From the NCBI RefSeq assembly GCF_001015055.1, contig NZ_BBWZ01000029.1:1-63186 (forward strand): a stretch of DNA of 63,186 nucleotides, in the 5' to 3' direction. Both the position numbers and the translations under genes were made by a program. Positions 25,754 to 32,928 of the stretch are shown piece by piece (positions within the stretch are counted from its first letter, which is position 1; each line of letters starts with the position of its first letter). The notes beneath the pieces are model-generated. The model was not told the origin of the DNA. It saw nothing but the letters and a program-made list of their open reading frames with translations, and did not search any database. This stretch comes from Aneurinibacillus tyrosinisolvens. Lineage in GTDB: Bacteria; Bacillota; Bacilli; Aneurinibacillales; Aneurinibacillaceae.

Positions 25754-27629
25754 TTTCCACTTCTTCTTTAATTTTTCTCCACAAAGTCGAACGGTTAATG
25801 CCAAGGCGCTTGGCTGCCTGAGACTGGTTGTTCCCTTCCTCTTCGAGCACTTTCATAATAATTTCCCGTTCTAGCTCATCGAGCGTCCTTCCTGTTATAT
25901 CAATTCCATTTCGTAAAACAGGCCCATCCGCTTTTATTTTAAGCAATTCATCAACAATACTTTGTGTTTCTTTTATTTCTATAAACGGCCCGGTGCCGGC
26001 TACACATATTTTTTCCACAGCGGCTCGCAGCTGCTGCACATTGCCCGGCCAATCCGCCTGTTTCAACCGCTCTATAATCTCCGCACGAAACCCAACGATT
26101 TGCTTTCCGAGCCTGGCATTAAACGAAGCAATGAACCAGCGGACAAGCTCCCCGATGTCCTCTTTCCGTTCACGCAATGGCGGAATTGTAACAATCCCGC
26201 CATTAATAAGGTAGAACAAATCTTCTCTGAACACACCTGAATCCACACTTGTTTCTAAATCGAGAGAATTGGCAGCGATTACACGGATATCAACAGGAAT
26301 GCTCCTTTCTCCGTGCATGCGGATTACCCTTTGTTCCTGTAGAACATTCATTAGTTTTGCCTGAATGGAGAGCGGCATCTTCCCGATGGCATCGATAAAA
26401 AGCGTGCCATTATGGGCAAGTTCAATCGCTCCCTGCCTTTCGCCGTTCCCTTCCCAGCCAAAAAGCTCGGCCTCGAGTTGCTCTTTGTCGTGTGCTTCAC
26501 AATTAAAAAAAACAAACGGAAATTCCCTGCGCTCGCTCTCATTGTGGATAGCTTCAGCAATGCTGCGTTTGCCGGTTCCCGGCTCCCCATATAGAAGAAT
26601 GGAAAAATCCGTCCGGCTGAACTTTCTTGCCGCTGCGATCGTTTCACGCATACCTTCACTTGTTGCGACAAGGTGGTTGAAGTGCATATTCGCCCGTTCT
26701 GACTGATTTATAAGCATATGGCGAATCTGGCTTTCAACCTTTTGTATTTTACTCACCGACTCAAAAACCGCAAGGCCTCCAATAAGTTCTAAATTCATCG
26801 TAACAGGGAATTTACTGATGATGTACTCTTCTCCTCGCAAACTGATCATTTGTCCAGGAGAAGATGCATTCGTACTAAACACCGATTGAAAATGGAGCAT
26901 CGGGTGAACTTCGCCCGCAAGCTTCCCTGATACATAACTGGATTTCGTGTCTAAAAACTCCTCCGCTTTATCGTTCAGCATGTATATTTTCTCGTCTTTA
27001 TCAACCACAATGATTCCTTCATGGTAACCTGCCACAACGGATTCAAACAGTTCTCTGCGTTTTTTTTCCTTCTTAGTATAGAAGGCCATATGTTCCGCTT
27101 CATCAATCGATTCAATGACCGCCTCTTTACCGGAAGTAATCAAGATAGCGTGCATGCCCAGCTGCGTTGCGACAGAAGTGGAAATTACGTCCCCTATAAT
27201 GACCTGGACTTCCTCGGCCAGCGCCTTTTTAATTCCGTGTTCTATTTCCTGTTCTTCGCCAATGGGGTAGAAGGATAAATCCATTTCCAGTAACGTGCCG
27301 ATCGCGTCCGCTCCCTGGATCGTATTAAAGTAGCTCATAAGACCGATTTTTCCTGGATAGCCTTTTACAAGCGTCAGCGTACGGAGAATATCGTATCCGG
27401 ATATCTTCACTTCAATGACCGGGAGATTGCAGTGCTTACGCAGCAGCCGTGCAGTCGCTCCTCTGCTGATAATAACATCAAACCCTTTATCCTCCATGCT
27501 TTTTGCAATGGCCAGCCCTTTGTATAAATCGCCGATTTCTACGTGAATATCTTTATGAAGCTCAGCATTTACTTCCAGAAATAAATCTTTAAGCCCCGGG
27601 TAAGGAGCGATAGCAAGAATGCGTGTCAT
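25749..27629 (-). CDS. PrpR_N-PAS-AAA+-Fis regulator lacking the GAFTGA motif
   Basis: 626 residues from ATG 27629 (GAGGGAG six bases upstream; the 105 codons further up are not coding). Domains: PrpR_N sensor (1-180; VIISRGATARLLR), PAS (about 190-300; GIIVVDKDEKIYMLNDKAEEF), AAA+ (about 320-530), and Fis-type helix-turn-helix at the end (NQSQAAKRLGINRSTLWRKI). The AAA+ core is altered: Walker A is GEPGTGKRS, Walker B reads TLFIDAIGKM where the catalytic Glu should follow Asp, and the sigma-54-contacting GAFTGA is replaced by GWEGNGERQGAIE. It probably does not drive sigma-54; it more likely works as a repressor or sigma-A activator. It lies upstream of the sugar-acid operon. Confidence 0.88.
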   Translation of the reverse strand: MTRILAIAPYPGLKDLFLEVNAELHKDIHVEIGDLYKGLAIAKSMEDKGFDVIISRGATARLLRKHCNLPVIEVKISGYDILRTLTLVKGYPGKIGLMSYFNTIQGADAIGTLLEMDLSFYPIGEEQEIEHGIKKALAEEVQVIIGDVISTSVATQLGMHAILITSGKEAVIESIDEAEHMAFYTKKEKKRRELFESVVAGYHEGIIVVDKDEKIYMLNDKAEEFLDTKSSYVSGKLAGEVHPMLHFQSVFSTNASSPGQMISLRGEEYIISKFPVTMNLELIGGLAVFESVSKIQKVESQIRHMLINQSERANMHFNHLVATSEGMRETIAAARKFSRTDFSILLYGEPGTGKRSIAEAIHNESERREFPFVFFNCEAHDKEQLEAELFGWEGNGERQGAIELAHNGTLFIDAIGKMPLSIQAKLMNVLQEQRVIRMHGERSIPVDIRVIAANSLDLETSVDSGVFREDLFYLINGGIVTIPPLRERKEDIGELVRWFIASFNARLGKQIVGFRAEIIERLKQADWPGNVQQLRAAVEKICVAGTGPFIEIKETQSIVDELLKIKADGPVLRNGIDITGRTLDELEREIIMKVLEEEGNNQSQAAKRLGINRSTLWRKIKEEVEK

Positions 27630-27646
27630 ATGATTCTCCCTCATTT

Positions 27647-27668
27647 TGCAACAAACTACACTGTTGCA
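27647..27668. promoter_or_regulatory. Palindrome TGCAACA-N8-TGTTGCA, candidate operator
   Basis: Perfect 7-bp arms with an 8-bp spacer lie 18 bases upstream of the regulator's ATG. A related half-site, TGTTGCA, occurs before the DUF1537 gene at about 25635. This suggests autoregulation by the PrpR-type protein and shared control of the operon. Confidence 0.5.
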
Positions 27669-27718
27669 TTTTACTACACTTATTGTACTCGTGGATGGCA
27701 GTAATTTCAATAACTTAG

Positions 27719-27955
27719 CAAAAGAAGACAGGAACCCTCGTAACGAACCTGCCGGCTCATGAAGTTCAGGGACAGGTACAGCAAAATCTTCTGAATCTGT
27801 TCCACTTTTTTCAAAGTCAGCCGGAGCTTTCAAAAATTGCCTTACTGGATTCTCCAGACCGTTTTGATATGAAGAGCGAGATTGTCCAGCAAGTGAAAAC
27901 GAATTTAAAGACGAACCAAAAAGCCGGTTATCCAGTTTTAGCATTCTCCGAATAG
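27719..27955 (+). pseudogene. 3' remnant of an unidentified plus-strand gene
   Basis: Seventy-eight open codons lie between two TAGs without any start or ribosome binding site. The peptide reads well as a protein carboxy end: VQQNLLNLFHFFQSQPELSK, then IALLDSPDRFDMKSEIVQQV and finally KAGYPVLAFSE. The helical pattern resembles the ligand domain of TetR-type regulators, but this is weak. It is followed seven bases later by a terminator in the right orientation. The 5' part has probably been deleted. Confidence 0.5.
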
Positions 27956-27961
27956 GATAAG

Positions 27962-27990
27962 AAAAGAAGGCGCAAAAGCAGCCTTCTTTT
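27962..27990. terminator. Bidirectional intrinsic terminator
   Basis: A perfect 10-bp stem AAAAGAAGGC / GCCTTCTTTT with a 9-base loop. It serves the remnant on the plus strand and the PAS-GGDEF-EAL gene, whose stop is 12 bases away, on the minus strand. Confidence 0.85.
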
Positions 27991-28001
27991 CTTAAAAGCC
28001 T

Positions 28002-29717
28002 CTATTCTTTCTGCGCCTGAAGCAGATCCGTAAACATCTCCGTTGCAACTGGAGCGCTAAAATAATAGCCTTGTACCATTTCGCAGCCCCTCTTATTCAA
28101 GTAATCGAGCTCTATTTCTGTTTCTACTCCTTCCGCCACTACTTTTAGGTGCAGGCTTTGAGCCAGCTCAATAATGGAGTTCACAATGGCGGCATTCCCT
28201 TCTTCACGGTGAATTCCCTGAATAAAGGAGCGGTCAATTTTGAGCGTCTCAATCGGAAACTTACTCAAGTAGCTGAGGGAAGAGTAGCCTGTCCCAAAAT
28301 CATCAATGGAAATCGTAATCCCAAGTTTCTTCAAGTCGTGGATCATTTGCAGTGCATATTCAATATCGGACATGCAAATATTCTCTGTAATCTCCAGTTC
28401 AAGGAATTCCGGCTCCAGCCTGGTTTCTTCCAGAATGCTAACGATCCTGTGAATGAAGTTTCGCTGACGAAACTGGCGGACAGAAATGTTTACGGCAACC
28501 CTCATATGCGAATGTCCCTCTTCATGCCAGCTTTTCGCCTGGCCACATGCGGTTCGCAGAACCCATTCACCAATGGGAATAATCAGGCCTGTCTCTTCCG
28601 CCAGCGGGATGAATTTCAGGGGAGAAATGATTCCCTTCCCCGGATGCTGCCAGCGCAAAAGCGCTTCAGCACCGACAATTTTCTCCGTCTTCACGTTAAC
28701 CTGCGGCTGATAATGAACAATGAACTCATCCTGCTCGATTGCTTTTTGCAAATCTTTCTCCATTTCAAACCGCTCGTATATTTCTTTCTCTATTTCTTCA
28801 CTGTAAAAATAGTAGGCGCTCCCCTGTTCTTTACAATAATAAAGGGCGGTGCTCGCATGGCGGATAAGCCCTTCCGCATCTGCGGCATCATCTGGAAAGA
28901 GGGAAATGCCGATGCTATTTGTAATCTGGAATTCATAACTCTCTATATGAAACGACGGGTTGAATTCGGCTGCTATTTTTTCCGCTATAGGGATTGCCTG
29001 CTCCTTATCACGAAGAAGGGGAAAGAGGAGAATAAATTCATCTTCACTCATCCGGGCGATCGTTCCATTCCTGCCGATAGCGCGCGTTAATCTCATGGAA
29101 ACTTCCTTTAGCAGCAAATCTCCGCACTGATAACCGAACGAGTCGTTTATATTTTTGAATCGATTAATATCCACCGTCATAATGGCCAGCTTATGGGTAT
29201 TCTTCTCGGCCTCTTCTATTGCTTTTGTCAGCTCATTTTTAAACAACCAGCGGCCTGGAAGCCCGGTTAGAATATCATGGAGCGCGGACGAGTTGAATAC
29301 ATCACGCGCCATTTTCTGCTCTGTAATATCCTTCGCCACGCCTAAGACTCCGACAACCTTCCCTTCAGTTATAATAGGGACCATGACAACACTCAGTTCA
29401 ATACTCTTTCCGTCTTCACACAGCACCGTTGTATCATAGCTTTGCGCTTCACCGCGCATTGCTTTTCTAAAATAAGCGTCTACCCTTTCAATGTCTGTTG
29501 AACAAATGAGACGCTCAAAACGCACGCGAAGCAGTGCCTCTTTACCGTACCCGATAATATCTTCCCATGGCTTATTTATATTGACAAAGGTCCCGTCCAG
29601 GCTCATCAGGCACACAGGTTCCGGATAATACTCAAACAATGCCTGATATAACGGGCTGCTCTGGGTTATGCTCTCTATTAACAGCTCATTTTCTATTGCA
29701 CTTGTACTCTCCCGCAT
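28002..29717 (-). CDS. PAS-GGDEF-EAL protein, probable c-di-GMP phosphodiesterase
   Basis: 571 residues: PAS with PAC (about 15-135; YPEPVCLMSLDGTFVNINKPW), GGDEF (about 140-305), EAL (about 320-565). The cyclase signature GGDEF is degenerate (SEDEF in ARMSEDEFILLF), so synthesis is unlikely. The EAL domain is complete: AEALLRW, the ENI acidic patch in EITENICMSD, IDDFGTGYSS and KIDRSFI, so it should hydrolyse cyclic di-GMP. No membrane helices; PAS may sense a small ligand or redox. Expression is under a c-di-GMP-I riboswitch and terminator just upstream, giving a feedback loop. Confidence 0.92.
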   Translation of the reverse strand: MRESTSAIENELLIESITQSSPLYQALFEYYPEPVCLMSLDGTFVNINKPWEDIIGYGKEALLRVRFERLICSTDIERVDAYFRKAMRGEAQSYDTTVLCEDGKSIELSVVMVPIITEGKVVGVLGVAKDITEQKMARDVFNSSALHDILTGLPGRWLFKNELTKAIEEAEKNTHKLAIMTVDINRFKNINDSFGYQCGDLLLKEVSMRLTRAIGRNGTIARMSEDEFILLFPLLRDKEQAIPIAEKIAAEFNPSFHIESYEFQITNSIGISLFPDDAADAEGLIRHASTALYYCKEQGSAYYFYSEEIEKEIYERFEMEKDLQKAIEQDEFIVHYQPQVNVKTEKIVGAEALLRWQHPGKGIISPLKFIPLAEETGLIIPIGEWVLRTACGQAKSWHEEGHSHMRVAVNISVRQFRQRNFIHRIVSILEETRLEPEFLELEITENICMSDIEYALQMIHDLKKLGITISIDDFGTGYSSLSYLSKFPIETLKIDRSFIQGIHREEGNAAIVNSIIELAQSLHLKVVAEGVETEIELDYLNKRGCEMVQGYYFSAPVATEMFTDLLQAQKE

Positions 29718-29756
29718 AAAATCCCCTTATCCCCTTTTCCTTCTTTGCTCTTCCTT

Positions 29757-29790
29757 AAAAAAATGGCTATACCAGTGTCCGGTATAGCCA
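29757..29790 (-). terminator. Riboswitch-controlled intrinsic terminator
   Basis: On the minus strand a perfect 10-bp stem TGGCTATACC / GGTATAGCCA with a 7-base loop is followed by TTTTTTTAA. It lies between the riboswitch and the PAS-GGDEF-EAL start. The preceding GAGGTAAC can pair with GGGTTACC at the riboswitch 3' side, a plausible antiterminator switch. Confidence 0.85.
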
Positions 29791-29825
29791 TCGTTACCTC
29801 AGTTATTTATCTCTGCTTTCATGAT

Positions 29826-29924
29826 GTCCTCGGTAACCCGGCGTTCATAGTTCTGCAGTCCTTAGAACCTTAGATCCGTGGCTTTGCGTCCCTGCCTTTC
29901 AACAGGTTTGCCTTTATCGGTTTT
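29826..29924 (-). promoter_or_regulatory. Class I cyclic di-GMP riboswitch (GEMM-I)
   Basis: The minus strand shows the GEMM-I core in order: AAAGGCAAACC, a GAAA-containing loop (CTGTTGAAAGGCAG), GGGACGCAAAGCCACGG, a variable arm, then GCCGGGTTACCG. The GACGCAAAGCCAC and the ACC tetraloop-receptor-like parts are the hallmark of this class. It is followed by a terminator and a gene for c-di-GMP turnover, the expected target. Whether binding switches the gene on or off depends on the alternative pairing and is not proven. Confidence 0.93.
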
Positions 29925-29961
29925 TATGGGTCATTCGACATATTATTACAAATTCACCCTA

Positions 29962-29990
29962 ATTATATATGCTCATTTACCGCATTGCAA
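29962..29990 (-). promoter_or_regulatory. Sigma-A promoter of the riboswitch transcript
   Basis: On the minus strand TTGCAA and TATAAT are separated by exactly 17 bases, giving a start point about 30 bases before the riboswitch core. Confidence 0.7.
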
Positions 29991-30013
29991 ATATTTTCTC
30001 AGGGAATGACTAA

Positions 30014-30445
30014 TTATTTATCTAACAGGGTATTTTTACCTAGCAATTTATACACAGTAGACATATCGGCCGGAGCCCAGTGGAGGCTAAGGAGGTCCTG
30101 AATTGGCAGCCATAAAAGCTTTTCATGCTCATTTGCTTGTGGTACTCCTGATGCAATCTTTGCATGGTATGTAAAAAGGTGAACCTGGATAGCCGGATAA
30201 TCATGTACAACATCTGTAATAAGTTCACCTACTTCAATCTGTACCGAAAGTTCTTCTTTAATCTCCCGCCGCAATGACTGCTCCGGCTTCTCCCCTTCTT
30301 CTATCTTTCCGCCGGGAAATTCCCACATGCCGGGCATCGACATTTGCTGCGACCGCAGCGCGCAAAGGATTTCCTTTTTCTCATTCTGAATAACGGCGCC
30401 TACTACATCAATTTTCTTCAGAGACGTTCCTTCTCCTGTACCCAT
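30014..30445 (-). CDS. MutT-like Nudix hydrolase
   Basis: About 143 residues. The Nudix box GGKIEEGEKPEQSLRREIKE continuing ELSV fits Gx5Ex7REUxEE, with Ser for the final Gly. WEFPGG before it and the length match (d)NTP pyrophosphohydrolases such as MutT, which remove 8-oxo-dGTP. Start is uncertain: ATG 30445 has AAGG only three bases away. A CTG at 30421 (LKKIDVVGA, the usual amino end) has a strong GGAGAAGG seven bases upstream. No terminator is visible before the c-di-GMP promoter. Confidence 0.82.
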   Translation of the reverse strand: MGTGEGTSLKKIDVVGAVIQNEKKEILCALRSQQMSMPGMWEFPGGKIEEGEKPEQSLRREIKEELSVQIEVGELITDVVHDYPAIQVHLFTYHAKIASGVPQANEHEKLLWLPIQDLLSLHWAPADMSTVYKLLGKNTLLDK

Positions 30446-30459
30446 TTTCCTTATCATCC

Positions 30460-30627
30460 TTATGGAATCGTAATCGAAATTAAACAAACATCATCGGAAA
30501 TGACAGTCCCTTCCTTAATACATTCCGCCGTAAGCCTGTTTAAGAAAGCCCTGTTGTCCAAATCCCGGTACACGTACAAAGCATGCTTTAGTTTCTCCGT
30601 CCCCTTCCCTATATCCCCTATTTCTCT
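30460..30627 (-). pseudogene. 55-codon gene remnant after the 70-residue gene
   Basis: In the same frame as the preceding 70-residue gene, after its TAG stop, 55 open codons encode a convincing protein end: YRDLDNRAFLNRLTAECIKE followed by GTVISDDVCLISITIP. The closing DDVCLISI resembles the end of PP2C/SpoIIE-type phosphatases, but the match is short. There is no ATG and no ribosome binding site. It could be a read-through extension or a remnant. Confidence 0.35.
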
Positions 30628-30840
30628 CTATGAATACTTGTCATACCGGTCATCGACCTCTTCCGCGAGTTCACGGAATTTTTTTGTCTCTTCCACAATC
30701 GGGTCGGTTTGCGTTTGAATGCGTACCTCCTGCTTGTGTGGAAGACGCTTTCGTGCCGCTTCCTGCGGATCCTCACGCTCTATTTCACCTTCCGTAAGAA
30801 TCTGGGCTATTTCCTGTTCAAGCTTTTCTTTCTTATCCAT
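30628..30840 (-). CDS. Small acidic/charged hypothetical protein
   Basis: A 70-residue, highly charged helical protein (MDKKEKLEQEIAQILTEGE to RELAEEVDDRYDKYS). Not recognised. The ATG has AGAGAGGGAAC upstream. No cysteine, membrane or signal sequence. It lies upstream of the Nudix gene on the same strand and may share its transcript. Its TAG is followed by 55 in-frame open codons, described separately. Confidence 0.5.
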   Translation of the reverse strand: MDKKEKLEQEIAQILTEGEIEREDPQEAARKRLPHKQEVRIQTQTDPIVEETKKFRELAEEVDDRYDKYS

Positions 30841-30971
30841 GCTGTTCCCTCTCTTTCGTTTATATACTTCTAACGTTCCCTGCCTCCTTCCCCGTTAATC
30901 GAAAAACGCTTATTTTCCAAACAATATTTATACCACTCTTTAGGAAACAGATATAAAATATAAGGTGTAAA

Positions 30972-30997
30972 AAGCCGGAAGTTTCTGCTCCCGGCTT
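30972..30997. promoter_or_regulatory. Hairpin in the LysR leader
   Basis: AAGCCGG pairs with CCGGCTT over a 12-base loop, 22 bases before the LysR-type regulator start. On the minus strand TTTTT follows, so it could also act as a terminator in that direction. Confidence 0.45.
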
Positions 30998-31018
30998 AAA
31001 AATGAGATGAGGTAAAAA

Positions 31019-31870
31019 ATGAATATCGACTACTTTGCTAGTTTTGTTGAAACAGCAAAACAAAAAAGTATTTTTAAAGCAAGCCAAAATCTAAATATTA
31101 CCCACACGGCCTTGAGTAAACAAATCCGCAGAGTGGAGGATTATTTCGGTGTGGCTCTATTTACCCGTTCAACTTCCGGCGTTTCGCTAACGGAAGCAGG
31201 CGATACCCTATATAGAAGAATTGAGCCGGTACTTGAGGAAATGGCATTGATTCAGGCCGACATGAACAAGTTCAGCGAGAAAAAGTCCATTGTACTAGGG
31301 ACTCTGCCAAGCTTAGCCGCCCACTACCTGCCGAAAAAAGTAATGGCTCTGCAGGAAAAAGGGATTAAAGTTGAAATCGTTGTTCGAAATACCTCTTTGG
31401 AAATATTCGACTTGCTAAAGTCAGGCACAGTAAACACTGCGGTTATTGAACGTCTGCCTGTGCATAAATCCTTCTGGATAACGGACCTCTTCGAAGAATC
31501 CTTCTATGCCGTTCTTCCCCAGAATCACCAGCTTTTCTCTAACGAATATATAGCTGTAGCTAATTTAGCAACTGAGCCGCTCGTTCTTTATCCAGCGGAG
31601 TGTCATGTGAGAAAAACGATGACGTCCGTTTTTGCAAAGCACAATATAGTTCCTACGATTCAAACAGAAGTCGCATTTGGAGACTTTCTCCTCGGCTATG
31701 TCGCTGCGGGGGCAGGAATCACCGTGCTTCCAAAAACCGCGGTTGAGCACTTAGGCCATAACACGTTGAAAGCTCTCCCCATTCGTGATACAGAAGCAAA
31801 GCGGACGATTTCCCTTATCTGTGCATCCGAACAAGACGGCTTTCTTTTACGAAAATATTTCAAGCAATAG
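31019..31870 (+). CDS. LysR-family transcriptional regulator
   Basis: 283 residues. Helix-turn-helix at 1-60 (SIFKASQNLNITHTALSKQI), linker helix, then a periplasmic-binding-like effector domain (LGTLPSLAAHYLPKKVMAL through GAGITVLPKTAVEHL). GATGAGG precedes the ATG. It converges on the YciI-like gene with only six bases between stops and no clear terminator. The nearest divergent gene is the small 70-residue protein. The target and effector are unknown. Confidence 0.88.
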   Translation: MNIDYFASFVETAKQKSIFKASQNLNITHTALSKQIRRVEDYFGVALFTRSTSGVSLTEAGDTLYRRIEPVLEEMALIQADMNKFSEKKSIVLGTLPSLAAHYLPKKVMALQEKGIKVEIVVRNTSLEIFDLLKSGTVNTAVIERLPVHKSFWITDLFEESFYAVLPQNHQLFSNEYIAVANLATEPLVLYPAECHVRKTMTSVFAKHNIVPTIQTEVAFGDFLLGYVAAGAGITVLPKTAVEHLGHNTLKALPIRDTEAKRTISLICASEQDGFLLRKYFKQ

Positions 31871-31876
31871 TGCTGC

Positions 31877-32173
31877 TTACCTGGCTTGCTGTAAAATATG
31901 CGAGATTCGTTCATCATGCATGGTCGGAGTAAATTCAATGATATTATAGTGGGCGATCTCTTCCCGTTTAAACGGATCTTCTTCTATTATCATCTGTACC
32001 TCTTCCCGGCTGTCTGCATTGACAATAATAACGCCGCCCTCTCGGGGAACCTGGGGTCCTGAAGCAAGAAATTTAGACTCTTTATAATACTTTCCTAAAA
32101 ACTCCCGATGCTCGTTAATAAACGTTTCCACTTGGTCTAACGGTTTTAGATACTTCAAGAGAACAATAAACAT
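31877..32173 (-). CDS. YciI-family protein
   Basis: A 98-residue YCII-like protein: begins MFIVLLKYLKPLDQVE, has HREFLGKYYKE (the conserved His of the family) and SGPQVPREGGVIIV in the middle. The ferredoxin-like fold is related to muconolactone isomerases and dechlorination-like enzymes; the reaction here is unknown. ATG overlaps the preceding stop by one base (TAATG), with GGGAGGGG upstream, so it is coupled to the F420-reductase-like gene. Confidence 0.83.
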   Translation of the reverse strand: MFIVLLKYLKPLDQVETFINEHREFLGKYYKESKFLASGPQVPREGGVIIVNADSREEVQMIIEEDPFKREEIAHYNIIEFTPTMHDERISHILQQAR

Positions 32174-32832
32174 TATAGCCCCTCCCTGGTTTTATCTCCT
32201 ATTTCCGCCCCAAACAGGCGAAAGGATACATAAGGATAATGTCCGTAGCGAATGGCAAGTTCGCGTTCAAAAAGCGTCATGCGTTCTATTGTACGGTTAT
32301 TCTTCAACAGGCCGCCGTCCAAAATTCGGAAAGGCAGTGGTTCAAGCAATTTTACAATGGTATCGCGTGCCTCCTCTTCATCCGAAGTAACATATACATC
32401 ACTTTTCATTCCTACGTGAATGGGCTGATTAAATACTTCGAAGAATGTATTTTTGAAAGCGCCCACTACCCTCGTATCAGGGAGAGTTCTTTGCAGCTCC
32501 TCTGCAGCGGATGTTCCCCACTCCGTTGTAAAATCTGAGAAATCCTCCGTAAAAGGGTTAACAATGTCTACGAGTATTTTACCTGCCAGCTCCTCCTTGT
32601 TTTCTTTTACAAAAGGAAGCAAATCCCTGAACCAAAAGGAATGAAAAATAATATCCGCTTGTAAAGCTTTCTCGTATGTAACGGGAAAAACCTCTTTGCT
32701 GTTTGATTTTTTGATTAATTCCTCTGCTTTTTCAGGCGAACGGGAACCCCAACTAATTCCTTTTACATGGGGGGACATTACTTTGATTAATCCCTGTCCC
32801 ATCCGCCCTGTTCCAAGCACGCTTATTCTCAT
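32173..32832 (-). CDS. NADPH-dependent F420 reductase-like oxidoreductase
   Basis: 219 residues from ATG 32832, eight bases after AAGGAGG. Rossmann start MRISVLGTGRMGQGLIKV, then WGSRSPEKAEEL for NADP phosphate binding. The second half has IVDIVNPF and VVGAFKNTFFEVF, as in NADPH:F420 oxidoreductase/ProC-like proteins. Bacillales lack F420, so a flavin or other electron carrier or substrate is likely. Middle gene of the MFS-reductase-YciI set. Confidence 0.78.
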   Translation of the reverse strand: MRISVLGTGRMGQGLIKVMSPHVKGISWGSRSPEKAEELIKKSNSKEVFPVTYEKALQADIIFHSFWFRDLLPFVKENKEELAGKILVDIVNPFTEDFSDFTTEWGTSAAEELQRTLPDTRVVGAFKNTFFEVFNQPIHVGMKSDVYVTSDEEEARDTIVKLLEPLPFRILDGGLLKNNRTIERMTLFERELAIRYGHYPYVSFRLFGAEIGDKTREGL

Positions 32833-32928
32833 TTCGGAAACCTCCTTACGTTTATACCTGAAGTGTATCAGCCACGCTGCATGTAAGGAATTTCTTCTAT
32901 TTTTCATGCTTGAAACAAAAAGTTTCAA

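Noticed and set aside
27630..27944. 105-codon amino-terminal extension of the PrpR-type regulator
   Set aside because: The PrpR_N domain starts right at MTRILAIAPYPG with GAGGGAG before it. The extension contains the operator palindrome and an antisense gene remnant.
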